NCBI GenBank assembly: GCA_011525805.1
Contig: WYBR01000011.1
Span: 1-59,038 of the forward strand
Source: Vicinamibacteraceae bacterium
GTDB lineage: Bacteria; Planctomycetota; Phycisphaerae; Phycisphaerales; UBA5793
Direction: 5' to 3'
Length of the DNA stretch: 59,038 bases
Under the pieces are notes generated by a model. It was not told where the DNA came from, ran no database searches, and was given only the letters and a program-made list of their open reading frames with translations. Below, piece by piece: positions 29,113 through 37,011 of the stretch. How positions within the stretch are numbered: position 1 is the first letter of the stretch; the number at the start of each line of letters is the position of its first letter. Position numbers and translations under genes: made by a program.

Positions 29113-30015
29113 TCACTGCACCGCCGCCACGCCGCCGATCTCCGCCGAGACTTCGCCGAACTGCCCGTTGAACGCGTCAACTGCGGTCGTGATGCGGATG
29201 AAGTCGAAGCCGCGCAGGTTCGCTGGCTCACCGGTGAGCGGGTGAACCGCCCAGGCGATGTCGAAGGCGTCGCCCCCGCCGCTGCCGACCGTGACGCCTT
29301 CTCGCCTCGGATCATCCGGCACGGTGTAGAACTCCTCGGGCGTGATGAACGGATCATCGACGACGTTGTCCCCGTCGAGATCGCCCAGCAGGAGGACGGG
29401 GTTCATGTCGGCATAGCCCCAGAACGCCTCGCGGCCGTCGGTGCGCGTGTTGAAGATCGGCGGCGTCGCGAAGGGCTCGTCGGGGAGGATGAAGTGGCCG
29501 CTGCGCCGCTGCGTCTTCGGGTCAGCGAGGTGCGAGCCGGGGATGACGTACCACGGATCGTCGGGGACGCCGTTGCCGTTGACGTCGCGGCTGATTTCGA
29601 CGATGGCCGCTTCGGCCCAGCGGATGGATGGGAGGTTGGCGAGCCAGGACGCGTTGCCGAAGACGATGAAGTCAAGGCCCATCGGGTTAGAGGGATGATC
29701 CCAGATGGTGCGGTCAAAGCCAAGGGTGATCGACCCGCCGAATCCGCCGAGGGTGACGAGTTTGGTGTTGTCCGGCGAGAGCGTTCCGCCGCCGACCGGC
29801 GGGCCGAGTGCGCGGCGTGGATCGTTGTAGCGCGGATCGTTGACGAACTGCCCGTCGGCGGGAGAGTAATCGAGCACGCGCGTGGCGAAGGGCGAAGCGG
29901 CGGCCTCGCGCGCCGAGAGGCTGATCGGCGGCCCGGACGTGAAGGCCGCCAGCGCGGCCGTCGCGAACGACGTGGAAAGAAGCGAGAGGGCCGGGCGAAA
30001 AGCGGTGCCGTGCAT
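29113..30015 (-). CDS. Secreted 'FIVFGN' surface protein (BtuH-like candidate)
   Basis: ATG 30015 follows an excellent AAGGAGGAGGTGA ribosome site and is 5 bp from the preceding stop; the product has 300 residues with a signal peptide (ALSLLSTSFATAALA). The features TLGGFGGSITLGFD, GLDFIVFGN, EISRDVNGNGVPDDPWYVI and DLDGDNVVDDPF are typical of 'cell surface proteins' that accompany cobalamin-riboswitch genes and resemble BtuH-type proteins as I recall them. The DxNGNGxPDD loops could bind calcium. It has no obvious membrane anchor of its own. Confidence 0.7.
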   Translation of the reverse strand: MHGTAFRPALSLLSTSFATAALAAFTSGPPISLSAREAAASPFATRVLDYSPADGQFVNDPRYNDPRRALGPPVGGGTLSPDNTKLVTLGGFGGSITLGFDRTIWDHPSNPMGLDFIVFGNASWLANLPSIRWAEAAIVEISRDVNGNGVPDDPWYVIPGSHLADPKTQRRSGHFILPDEPFATPPIFNTRTDGREAFWGYADMNPVLLLGDLDGDNVVDDPFITPEEFYTVPDDPRREGVTVGSGGGDAFDIAWAVHPLTGEPANLRGFDFIRITTAVDAFNGQFGEVSAEIGGVAAVQ

Positions 30016-30020
30016 GTGGT

Positions 30021-31097
30021 TCACCTCCTCCTTCCGCCGCAGCCGGTTGACGCGAGGCCAAGCGCGGCGCCGAGCAGCGCCAGCGCCGGCGGCGCGGGGA
30101 TCTCCGCGTAGCGAAAGAGCGTCAGGGACGAGCCGGAGAAAACGAGCCACTCGCCGGTGATCGCATTGAACCGGGCGCTGTAGAAACTGAACGGCTCGGA
30201 ATCAGGATCGTCGCGATAGAGGTCGAGAAGGTGCAGCGGATCGCCGCCTCCCAGGGCGCGCGACACGGCCGAGGCATCGGCGATGGCGAAGTAGTCGAAC
30301 TCGCCCGAGTTGAAGTCGCCCCCGCCGATGAAGAGATGCCCGCGGGCGTCGAAGTCGAGCGTGCCCGCGGAGAGGACGCGGCCGATGGCGCGCCCCTCGT
30401 CGGCGAAGTTGAAAGAGCCGCGCTGGCCGCTGAGGACTTCGGCGAGTTCCGCGGCCAGGAAGGCGCGCACGTCTCCGGTCTGCGAGCCGCCAGGGAGGAT
30501 GTCGTAGCCGTTGCCGGTAAAGAGGTTGCCCTGGCGATCGAATCCCACGCCGGCGGAGGCGCCGTCCAGCGAGACGAGGCGCGTGGAGACGCCGGTGGAG
30601 AGGTCGAGGAGGCGCACTTCGCCGAGAAACGTGCCGGGATCGGCGGCGCTGATGGCGACGCGGTCGGCGTCGTACCACGCCGCGGCGTAGTTCTCATGCT
30701 CGAATGATCGATGGAGAATGGCGCCGCCGTTGAGGTCGCTCAGCGCGACTTCGTACACCCGCGCGCCGCCGAAGTTGCCGTCACCGACGAGCAAGCGCGT
30801 GCCGTCGGGACTGAGCGAGAGGAACGAAGCGCCGAATTCGCTGATGAGTCCGCGATCGAAGAACCCGGCGATCTTGAACGAGCCCGAGCCGAGGGCGGTC
30901 TCAACAAGCACGTCGTCGCCCGACATGCCGATGAGGCGGCCGTCGGCGAGGACGTCAAACGCACCGCCGGGACCGCGCTGCTCGCCTCGATACTCAAAGG
31001 GTGGGGCGGCGCCGGCGCTCGAAGCGGCGGACGAAAGGACGATGACAGGGATGGCCAGCGCGCACCGCGCCCGGCCGGAGAAAGAAACGAAAAGCAT
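30021..31097 (-). CDS. Secreted beta-propeller with PEP-CTERM-like tail (BtuG-like candidate)
   Basis: This 358-residue protein has an N-terminal signal peptide (LAIPVIVLSSAASSAGA) and repeated strands such as GGAFDVLADGRLIGMSGDDV, LSLSPDGTRLLVGDG and VGFDRQGNLFTGNG that point to a beta-propeller. The end (EIPAPPALALLGAALGLA then an RRR terminus) matches a PEP-CTERM-type sorting tail, with PAP for PEP. It is the first gene after a cobalamin riboswitch (193-bp leader). BtuG of Bacteroides is a surface propeller that binds B12, so corrinoid capture is a reasonable but unproven role. Confidence 0.75.
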   Translation of the reverse strand: MLFVSFSGRARCALAIPVIVLSSAASSAGAAPPFEYRGEQRGPGGAFDVLADGRLIGMSGDDVLVETALGSGSFKIAGFFDRGLISEFGASFLSLSPDGTRLLVGDGNFGGARVYEVALSDLNGGAILHRSFEHENYAAAWYDADRVAISAADPGTFLGEVRLLDLSTGVSTRLVSLDGASAGVGFDRQGNLFTGNGYDILPGGSQTGDVRAFLAAELAEVLSGQRGSFNFADEGRAIGRVLSAGTLDFDARGHLFIGGGDFNSGEFDYFAIADASAVSRALGGGDPLHLLDLYRDDPDSEPFSFYSARFNAITGEWLVFSGSSLTLFRYAEIPAPPALALLGAALGLASTGCGGRRR

Positions 31098-31289
31098 GGC
31101 GGAACTCCTCTGTTCACCCCTATGACGCGAAGGGCGGCTCCTGAACGCGAACCACGAGACGACCGGCCTCGCCGAAGTCGGGGCCGGGTCTTCTGCCAGG
31201 AACGGAACAGAAGCCGAGTGCCGCGACGTCCCGGAGCGCGAGGACGGCCAACGTGGGGTCTCCCGCTCGCCGCTTCCGGCGAAGGGAAA

Positions 31290-31465
31290 GCCCCGTGTCA
31301 GTGGCAGGTCTTCCGGCTCAGAGTCTCCCGCGACCGCCTTCCCGCGGGGCCGTCGGCCCGGCAGTGGCGAGTGGTCGCGGGCGGCCCGGGAAGTTGAATC
31401 CCGGGCAACCCATTACGGCGGCGCGTCCGCGGTGGATTTGCACCACGCTTCCCATTTCAGCCCTC
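31290..31465 (-). promoter_or_regulatory. Cobalamin riboswitch
   Basis: The minus strand reads GGGAAGCGTGGTGCAAATCC, then ACCGCGGACGCGCCGCCGTA, a loop-rich middle with GCCCGGGA...TCCCGGGC, and ends in GAGCCGGAAGACCTGCCAC. These match the conserved 5' core (GGTGnAAnTCC) and the B12-box end (AGCCnGGAnACCTGCC) of cobalamin riboswitches in order and spacing. Downstream hairpin CGCCG-gaag-CGGCG (31268-31281) could be part of the expression platform. It lies upstream of the beta-propeller gene and should repress the operon when cobalamin is bound. Confidence 0.92.
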
Positions 31466-31604
31466 CCGCCTCGGCGCCCGCGGGCGTCGGGGGCGAGAAG
31501 GACGCCCTTGACGATCGACTCTACAGGCGCGTGGGACGGCGGTCAACAGGCGGGGCAAGGGCGGGCGCCTCGCTGGGGGTTGATTGGGGTTTTTGGCCGC
31601 CTCG

Positions 31605-31633
31605 TTGACACTGGCGCATCCACTCGATACATT
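31605..31633 (+). promoter_or_regulatory. Sigma70-type promoter for the HEAT-repeat gene
   Basis: TTGACA (31605-31610), a 17-bp spacer and TACATT (31628-31633) lie about 120 bp before the GTG start at 31752. The -35 box is perfect, and the -10 is a 4 of 6 match. The rest of 31466-31751 shows nothing else I can name. Confidence 0.5.
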
Positions 31634-31751
31634 CCGTACTTACAATGCCGCCACCGCCGCCTCGCGGCGGGCGTGGGCGGCCTCTCGACCGGGGCGGCGG
31701 GACGCCCGGCGGAGACGACTCGACCGGACCCCTTTTTGGCGGAGACTGCCT

Positions 31752-33920
31752 GTGTTCCACACCTCACTGCGCCGGCTGTGCGTGCTCGGCCTCGTCCTTG
31801 CCTGTCTGTTCGCGCCCGCCTCGATCGCGGCGGCGCAGACGCCCGACTCGGGCGGCAAGCCGCGCGAGGCCCGGCTCCTCGAGGACTTCATCCACTATGT
31901 CCTCGTCGCGCGGCCGGAACTGGCGCACAGTTCGGCCCAGGCGATCGTCGAATCCGAGATCGCCGACGCCGACCTCTATCGCATCATCGACGAGATGGGA
32001 GTGTGGGGGCGGCTGGACGACGCCGTCGTCCGGGCCATGCGCGTGGCCGAACTCGAAGACATCGCCGGCAGACTGCAGATGCGCATCAACCGCGGGCGGA
32101 TCGACATGGCCCGCGATCCGGAAGAGATCGCGCGGCACATTCAGAACCTCGCCGGCACGCCGCGCGGACGCCTGATGGCGGAGGAAGCGCTTCGCGCGGC
32201 CGGCGAGTACGCCGTGCCGCAGTTGCTTGACGTGCTGACCGGCTCGAACCCGATGGAACTGAAAGTCCGCTGCACCGAAGTGCTTGAGAGCATCGGCCGG
32301 CAGGCGGTGACGCCGCTCTCGGTCGCGCTGCCGTACGTCGAACCGGTGACGCAGGAGCGCCTGTGCGAGATCCTCGGACAGATCAATCACGTTCACGCGC
32401 TCCCGGCGCTGCGCACTCTGATGAACGATCCGACGGCGGCGCAGGCGGCGCGGGCCGCGGCGGGTCGTGCGCACCAGCGCCTCGGCGGGCTCGCCGACGC
32501 TTCGACCGTGGACATCTGGCTCACGCTCGCCGACCTCTATTGGTCGGAGGCGGAGAGCCTCGTGGCCTGGCCGCTCGAGGAGACGAACAACGTCTGGTAC
32601 TACCGTTCGGGAACGGGGCTTTACGCGGTGCCGGTGCCGACGCACATCTTCGCCGAAGTGATGGCGATGCGGTGCGCCGAACAGGCGCTTCGGCATGACG
32701 CGAACTCGCTGCCGGCGCTGAGCCTGTGGATCGCCTCGAACTTCCGCCGCAGCGACCAGTTGGGCGAGGGCGAAGACCCGACCTATGGGCCGGACCGGCG
32801 CCCGCCGCTCTACTACGCCGTCGCCGCCGGACCCGCCGCGGCGCAGTCGGTGCTCGATCGTGCGAATCGGGATCTCAACGCGCGTCTGGCGCGGCACGCC
32901 ATCGCGGCGCTCAACGGGACCGCGGGCGGCGCCAGCCTGTGGGTCGGCGGGGGCCGGCCTTCCCCGCTCATCGACTCGCTTGCCTTCCCGGAGAGGCGCG
33001 TCCGCTACGACGCCGCCCTCGCGCTCGGCCGCGCGCTGCCAATGGACTCGTTCGACGGCTCGGATCGGGTCGTGCCGATCCTCGCGGGCGCGATCCGCAC
33101 GGGCGATGAGCGTTTCGCGGCCGTCATCGCCGACAACGAGGAGGACCAGCGGAGCATCGCGTCAAACCTGCGCGACATGGGCTTCACGGTGCTGCCGCCT
33201 CGTTCTTCGTATGCGGGTCTTCGCGGCGACCTCGCCGCGGCGCCGGGGGTGGATCTCTTCCTCGTGATGACTTCGCCCGATCGCGCCGGCGAGATTGTGG
33301 CCTCGATCCAGACGGACCTTCAGGTCTCCGCGACGCCCGTGGCGCTGCTCACCGCGTCCGAAGACGTGATGAACCTGAGGCGGCAGTTCGACGGCAATCG
33401 GCGCGTGGCGGTGATCCGCCTCGGCCTGTCGCAGGATCAGTTGACCAACGCGCTGCAGGCGCTCGTCTCGACGACGACGGGCGAACTCATCACCAGCGAG
33501 GAGGCGGACACCTACGCCGCCGAGGCCCTGCAGGTGCTCCGCGACGTCGCGGTGCGCAACAGCGCGGCGTACGACATCAAGTTGGCGGAGACGGCGCTCG
33601 TCGAGGCGCTGACGAACTTCACCGGCGAACTGCGGCTGACGGCGGCGCAGACGCTCAGTTGGGTGAACGGCTCCCGGGCCCAGTCGGCCCTGCTGAACGC
33701 GGCGCTCGCCGAGCCGGACGAGGCCGTGCAGGTTGCGCTCTTCGAATATGTGGCGCACTCCGCGAAGCGATTTGGCTCGTACGCGAGCGAGGCGCAGGTC
33801 GCGGCGCTGGTGAACCTCGTCAAGACCGCGATCGGTCCGGTGGCGACGGCGGCGGCGCAGGCGCACGGGGCGTTGAACCTCCCGGCGTCCAATATGGTCC
33901 CGCTCGTCGTTTCGGACTGA
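31752..33920 (+). CDS. Exported HEAT-repeat protein with receiver-like domain
   Basis: GTG 31752 has GGAG eight bases upstream and begins a signal peptide (VFHTSLRRLCVLGLVLACLF, then cleavage near AAAQT); the frame is open 56 codons further but without signals. The 722-residue protein has HEAT-like helices (GEYAVPQLLDVLTG, RLCEILGQINHVHALPALR and more near the C-terminus). Between about 455 and 550 lies a segment like a response-regulator receiver (AVIADNEEDQRSIASNLRDM, DLFLVMTS, ATPVALLTASEDV) that lacks the phosphorylatable Asp. It stands before the pilus cluster but is cut off from it by a terminator; the function is unknown. Confidence 0.75.
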   Translation: MFHTSLRRLCVLGLVLACLFAPASIAAAQTPDSGGKPREARLLEDFIHYVLVARPELAHSSAQAIVESEIADADLYRIIDEMGVWGRLDDAVVRAMRVAELEDIAGRLQMRINRGRIDMARDPEEIARHIQNLAGTPRGRLMAEEALRAAGEYAVPQLLDVLTGSNPMELKVRCTEVLESIGRQAVTPLSVALPYVEPVTQERLCEILGQINHVHALPALRTLMNDPTAAQAARAAAGRAHQRLGGLADASTVDIWLTLADLYWSEAESLVAWPLEETNNVWYYRSGTGLYAVPVPTHIFAEVMAMRCAEQALRHDANSLPALSLWIASNFRRSDQLGEGEDPTYGPDRRPPLYYAVAAGPAAAQSVLDRANRDLNARLARHAIAALNGTAGGASLWVGGGRPSPLIDSLAFPERRVRYDAALALGRALPMDSFDGSDRVVPILAGAIRTGDERFAAVIADNEEDQRSIASNLRDMGFTVLPPRSSYAGLRGDLAAAPGVDLFLVMTSPDRAGEIVASIQTDLQVSATPVALLTASEDVMNLRRQFDGNRRVAVIRLGLSQDQLTNALQALVSTTTGELITSEEADTYAAEALQVLRDVAVRNSAAYDIKLAETALVEALTNFTGELRLTAAQTLSWVNGSRAQSALLNAALAEPDEAVQVALFEYVAHSAKRFGSYASEAQVAALVNLVKTAIGPVATAAAQAHGALNLPASNMVPLVVSD

Positions 33921-33954
33921 AGCGGCGCGAGCCGATAATCGAGAGACGAACGCG

Positions 33955-33990
33955 CGTCGCGCCGGCCCCGGACCGGCGCGACGTTGTTTT
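33955..33990 (+). terminator. Rho-independent terminator after the HEAT gene
   Basis: CGTCGCGCCGG (33955-33965) pairs with CCGGCGCGACG (33973-33983) in a perfect 11-bp stem followed by TTGTTTT. It ends the HEAT-gene transcript ahead of the pilin genes. Confidence 0.85.
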
Positions 33991-34253
33991 CGGTGCGCCG
34001 CGAGGCGTGGGTCTGGAAACCCGACGGCCGTCGCAGGCGTCAGGGTCGGGGCTGTCTTGAAGCGGCCGGCTCCAGACGTCGCCGTCGCCCGTCGATCTTC
34101 CTGACGATGGAACGCACGTTCTCGGGCATCTCGAGCGTCGCGGCGGCCGGGCGGTGTGCCGAAGGGGAGGACACCGCGCGGGCCGCGCAACTCGCCGGTC
34201 GCCGCCGAGCGCCCGGGAATGGTCCAGTCCAACACGTGTCGCCGGGCCCTGGT

Positions 34254-34300
34254 GAAGACGCAGGCCCAGTCGAAGAACTCGAAGCAGCGCTTGCGTCTTC
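34254..34300 (+). promoter_or_regulatory. Leader hairpin before the first pilin gene
   Basis: GAAGACGCA (34254-34262) and TGCGTCTTC (34292-34300) form a perfect 9-bp stem with a 29-nt loop, ending about 12 bases before the AAGGAG ribosome site. It could stabilise the pilin mRNA or gate its translation. The remaining stretch 33991-34253 is GC-rich, and I see no gene or clear promoter in it. Confidence 0.4.
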
Positions 34301-34325
34301 AACTCATTTCGCGAAGGAGTCATCG

Positions 34326-34775
34326 ATGATGAACGTCAATGTTCGAAGGAAGGGCTTCACGCTGGTGGAAATTCTCATCGTGGTCGTGATTCTCGGCATT
34401 CTTGCCGCGATCGTGATCCCGCAGTTCACCAACGCGAGCCAGGAGGCGTCGGCCTCGTCGCTCAAGAGCCAGTTGCAGACGGTGCGCAGCCAGATCGAAC
34501 TGATGCGCGTCAAGCACAACGGGTTCGTGCCCGACTTCGTCGCCGATCAGTGGCTGCCGCTGACCGATCCGGACGCCTACAACGGCGCGTGGACGGAAGG
34601 CGCCTACCTCCAGTCCGATCCGATCAATCCCTTCACGGGCAATTCGCTCATCGTCGCCGGCACCGATCCGCTGACGGAAGGCGACCCCGCGACGGACGGC
34701 TGGCTGTGGGATGCGGTCGAGAACCGCATCTACGCGGTCGGCTTCGACGAGATCAACAACATCTACAACCGGTAA
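34326..34775 (+). CDS. Type IV pilin / GspG-like major pseudopilin 1
   Basis: It has 149 residues with AAGGAG upstream of ATG 34326. KGFTLVEILIVVVILGILAA is a textbook class III signal and assembly helix (Glu at +5). The following SLKSQLQTVRSQIELMRVKH helix is nearly repeated in the next gene. The C-terminal part (PFTGNSLIVAG ... DGWLWDAVENRIYAVGF) fits GspG-like pseudopilins of planctomycetes. A strong terminator follows at once, as expected for a highly expressed major subunit. Confidence 0.9.
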   Translation: MMNVNVRRKGFTLVEILIVVVILGILAAIVIPQFTNASQEASASSLKSQLQTVRSQIELMRVKHNGFVPDFVADQWLPLTDPDAYNGAWTEGAYLQSDPINPFTGNSLIVAGTDPLTEGDPATDGWLWDAVENRIYAVGFDEINNIYNR

Positions 34776-34797
34776 TCTCGTCTGAGTGCATCTCTCA

Positions 34798-34832
34798 AGA
34801 GGCGGCAGTGGGAACACTGCCGCCTCTCTTTT
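34798..34832 (+). terminator. Rho-independent terminator between pilin 1 and pilin 2
   Basis: AGAGGCGGCAGTG (34798-34810), loop ggaa, and CACTGCCGCCTCT (34815-34827) form a perfect 13-bp stem followed by CTTTTG. It starts 23 bp after the pilin 1 stop codon. Confidence 0.95.
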
Positions 34833-34884
34833 GTCCGCGGGTGGAACTGTCACCGGGCAACCGCGTGACGCGGAGTCGTACCCC

Positions 34885-35316
34885 ATGCGCCTCGAACGCA
34901 CTCTGTCAGCCCGTGCCTTTACGCTCGTCGAGATTCTCATCGTGGTTGTGATTCTCGGCATCCTGGCCGCCGTCGTGATCCCTCAGTTTACAAACGCGAG
35001 GGTTGAGACGTCCGTCTCGACGCTCAAGAGCCAGTTGCAGACGATCCGCGGGCAGATCGAGGTCTACAAGGCGCGGCACAACTCGCTGCCACCCTTCGGC
35101 ACCACGGGGACGGAGAGCGATTGGGATCCGCTGGTCAATCCCACCGACGAGAACACCTATCTTCTTAACGTGCCCTATAACCCCTTCACCAATTCACCCG
35201 GAATCGGCACCGTGGACGCCACCGACATCGGATGGGTGTGGGATGACGTCGATGGAGTGATTACGGCCCCGTATTTTGACGAGATTACGAACACGTACAG
35301 CCCGCCGGGCCCGTGA
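34885..35316 (+). CDS. Type IV pilin / GspG-like pseudopilin 2
   Basis: ATG 34885 (MRLERTLSARAFTLVEILIV) gives 143 residues; the longer open frame to 34786 runs through the terminator. The assembly helix and the TLKSQLQTIRGQIEVYKARH segment are nearly identical to pilin 1, so the two are recent duplicates, while the C-terminal domain differs (PYNPFTNSPGIGTVDATDIG). The signal has Ala rather than Gly before the cleavage Phe. The stop overlaps a possible GTG start of the next frame. Confidence 0.88.
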   Translation: MRLERTLSARAFTLVEILIVVVILGILAAVVIPQFTNARVETSVSTLKSQLQTIRGQIEVYKARHNSLPPFGTTGTESDWDPLVNPTDENTYLLNVPYNPFTNSPGIGTVDATDIGWVWDDVDGVITAPYFDEITNTYSPPGP

Positions 35317-35378
35317 CGATCGAGCCGGGCCGGCGGAGTCGCCGCCCGCGGCGTCGGCGGGCGGACCGGATGGAGCCG

Positions 35379-35930
35379 ATGATGTCCGAGAGGCGAGACC
35401 AGCACGGATCGACGTTGCGGCGGCGCGAAGGCGCCTTCACGCTCGTTGAACTCATCATCGTCGTCCTGATCATCGCGATTCTTGCGGCGATCGTGGCGCC
35501 GCGATTCTCGGGCGCGTCTGAGATCGCCGGCGGGTCCGCTCTCCTCCAGGACCTGCGCTACATCAGGCAGCAGATCCAGGTCTACCGGGCGCAGCACCAC
35601 GGCGTCTCGCCGGGCTATCCAGGAGGCGATCCCGACGCCACCCCCACCGAAGCCGATTTCGTCGCGCAGATGACCAATCCCACCTCGTCGGACGGCTCGG
35701 TGGGCAGCAGTTCCTCGCAGACGTTCCGCTTCGGCCCCTACATGGCCGAGATTCCCATCAATCCGATCAACGGCTTGAGCGCGGTGTTCGTCGTGCCCAA
35801 CGGGAGCACGCTGCCGCCGCCGCCCACCGGACCGACGTCCTACGGATGGCTGTACAAGCCCGAGTCGATGGAGTTCAAGGCCTACCTCGCGGGTCAGGAT
35901 GAGAATGGCCGCGCCTACTACGACTATTGA
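35379..35930 (+). CDS. Type IV pilin / pseudopilin 3
   Basis: The frame is open from GTG 35313, but ATG 35379/35382 (MMSERRDQHGSTLRRREGAF) has GGAG nearby and gives 183 residues. GAFTLVELIIVVLIIAILAAIV is the class III signal and helix. The C-terminal domain has Ser- and Pro-rich loops and ends SMEFKAYLAGQDENGRAYYDY. It is a third, more diverged family member. Confidence 0.85.
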   Translation: MMSERRDQHGSTLRRREGAFTLVELIIVVLIIAILAAIVAPRFSGASEIAGGSALLQDLRYIRQQIQVYRAQHHGVSPGYPGGDPDATPTEADFVAQMTNPTSSDGSVGSSSSQTFRFGPYMAEIPINPINGLSAVFVVPNGSTLPPPPTGPTSYGWLYKPESMEFKAYLAGQDENGRAYYDY

Positions 35931-36639
35931 TCGAGCGCCTGCCCCCGCAGAGAAGACCTCGCAGCGCGGATCGAGCCCGCGCCGGTGTTCGACGCGGCGC
36001 GCCGGGGCGGCGTGGACGGAGGCGCTGGCGCTCTTGGGCGTCGCGGCGACGCTGACGGCCTCGGCCCTCATCGTCGGGCCCCGGCTGCTCCGGGCCGGCC
36101 CGCCGGCCGCTTCCGCCGCCACCTCCTCCACCGGACTCTCCGCGCCGCACGCGGCACAGCACGATCTGCTCAGGTCCCTCATCGACAGCGCCGGCCGTAC
36201 GCTGGCGCTGGTCTACCAGGGCGAGCGGTCGACCGAACTCGACGTACTCGTCTTCTGGACCGAGGACAGCCGCTACCCCGGCGTCGTCAATCTCTCCGAA
36301 CTGCTGGTCGTGCGCTACAGCCCGGTCCTGCGCAGCCTGCTTGCCTTCACGTGGACCCCGGCCCCGGAGGATGATCCGGCCGTCGCGCTGCGCGACGTCC
36401 GAGATGTGCGGCGGCTGGAGGCGATGATCGGGCGAGACGACGCGATCCGCGCGGTCATCGCGCAGCCGCTCATCGGTTGCGAGATTACCGGCACCGATTC
36501 GGCGCAACCGCTACGTCCGGACACCGCCCCCGCGCGGGCGGTGATTCGCCTTACCTGGCTTGAAGAACCGACCGATACTCGGCGAGTGGGCACGATCGTG
36601 ACGGACCTGCGCTGGGTCGCTCCCTCGGATCGTTTCTGA
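35899..36639 (+). CDS. Pseudopilin-like protein with cryptic class III signal
   Basis: This 246-residue protein starts inside the previous gene (ATG 35899 or 35905). A basic leader (SSPRRCSTRRAG) is followed by AAWTEALALLGVAATLTASA. If cleaved after Gly, Glu falls at +5 of a hydrophobic helix, as in prepilins, although Phe+1 is Ala. The periplasmic part (LDVLVFWTEDSRYPGVVNLS, LLVVRYSPVLRSLLAFTW) is a beta-rich globular domain. I infer a minor pseudopilin; a simple bitopic membrane protein is the alternative. Confidence 0.6.
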   Translation: MRMAAPTTTIDRAPAPAEKTSQRGSSPRRCSTRRAGAAWTEALALLGVAATLTASALIVGPRLLRAGPPAASAATSSTGLSAPHAAQHDLLRSLIDSAGRTLALVYQGERSTELDVLVFWTEDSRYPGVVNLSELLVVRYSPVLRSLLAFTWTPAPEDDPAVALRDVRDVRRLEAMIGRDDAIRAVIAQPLIGCEITGTDSAQPLRPDTAPARAVIRLTWLEEPTDTRRVGTIVTDLRWVAPSDRF

Positions 36640-36688
36640 GAGATCGCCCGTCGGCTCCGTCTTCGCCCGCCACGCGAGGAGGGGCCTC

Positions 36689-36967
36689 ATGCGCCGACGC
36701 CGCTACGCCAACACGATTCTGACGCTCAACGCCGTCGCTCTCGGATTGCTCGCCACGATTCTCGTCGCCGACCGCGGGGCGCTGGCGCCCGCCGCCGTCG
36801 CCGGCCAGCCCGTCGGCATCCCCGACGCCGGCAGCCAGCGCCTCGAGATGATCCGCGAACTGCGGCGGCTGAACGCGAACGTGGATTCGCTGCGCAAACT
36901 GATCGAGAAGACCGAGTTCGAAGTGAAGGTCACGTCGATGCCGCCGGTGCGCATCGAAAGCGAGTGA
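36689..36967 (+). CDS. Small bitopic membrane protein of the pilus cluster
   Basis: This 92-residue protein has GAGGAGGGG before ATG 36689. A basic start (MRRRRYANTIL) leads into one membrane segment (TLNAVALGLLATILVADRGA), then a periplasmic coiled coil (LEMIRELRRLNANVDSLRKL). I do not recognise the family. It may be a small assembly or stability factor for the pseudopilus. Confidence 0.65.
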   Translation: MRRRRYANTILTLNAVALGLLATILVADRGALAPAAVAGQPVGIPDAGSQRLEMIRELRRLNANVDSLRKLIEKTEFEVKVTSMPPVRIESE

Positions 36968-37011
36968 ACCTGGCGGGTGGACCGAGTCGAAAGCGACATG
37001 AGGAACCTGCC

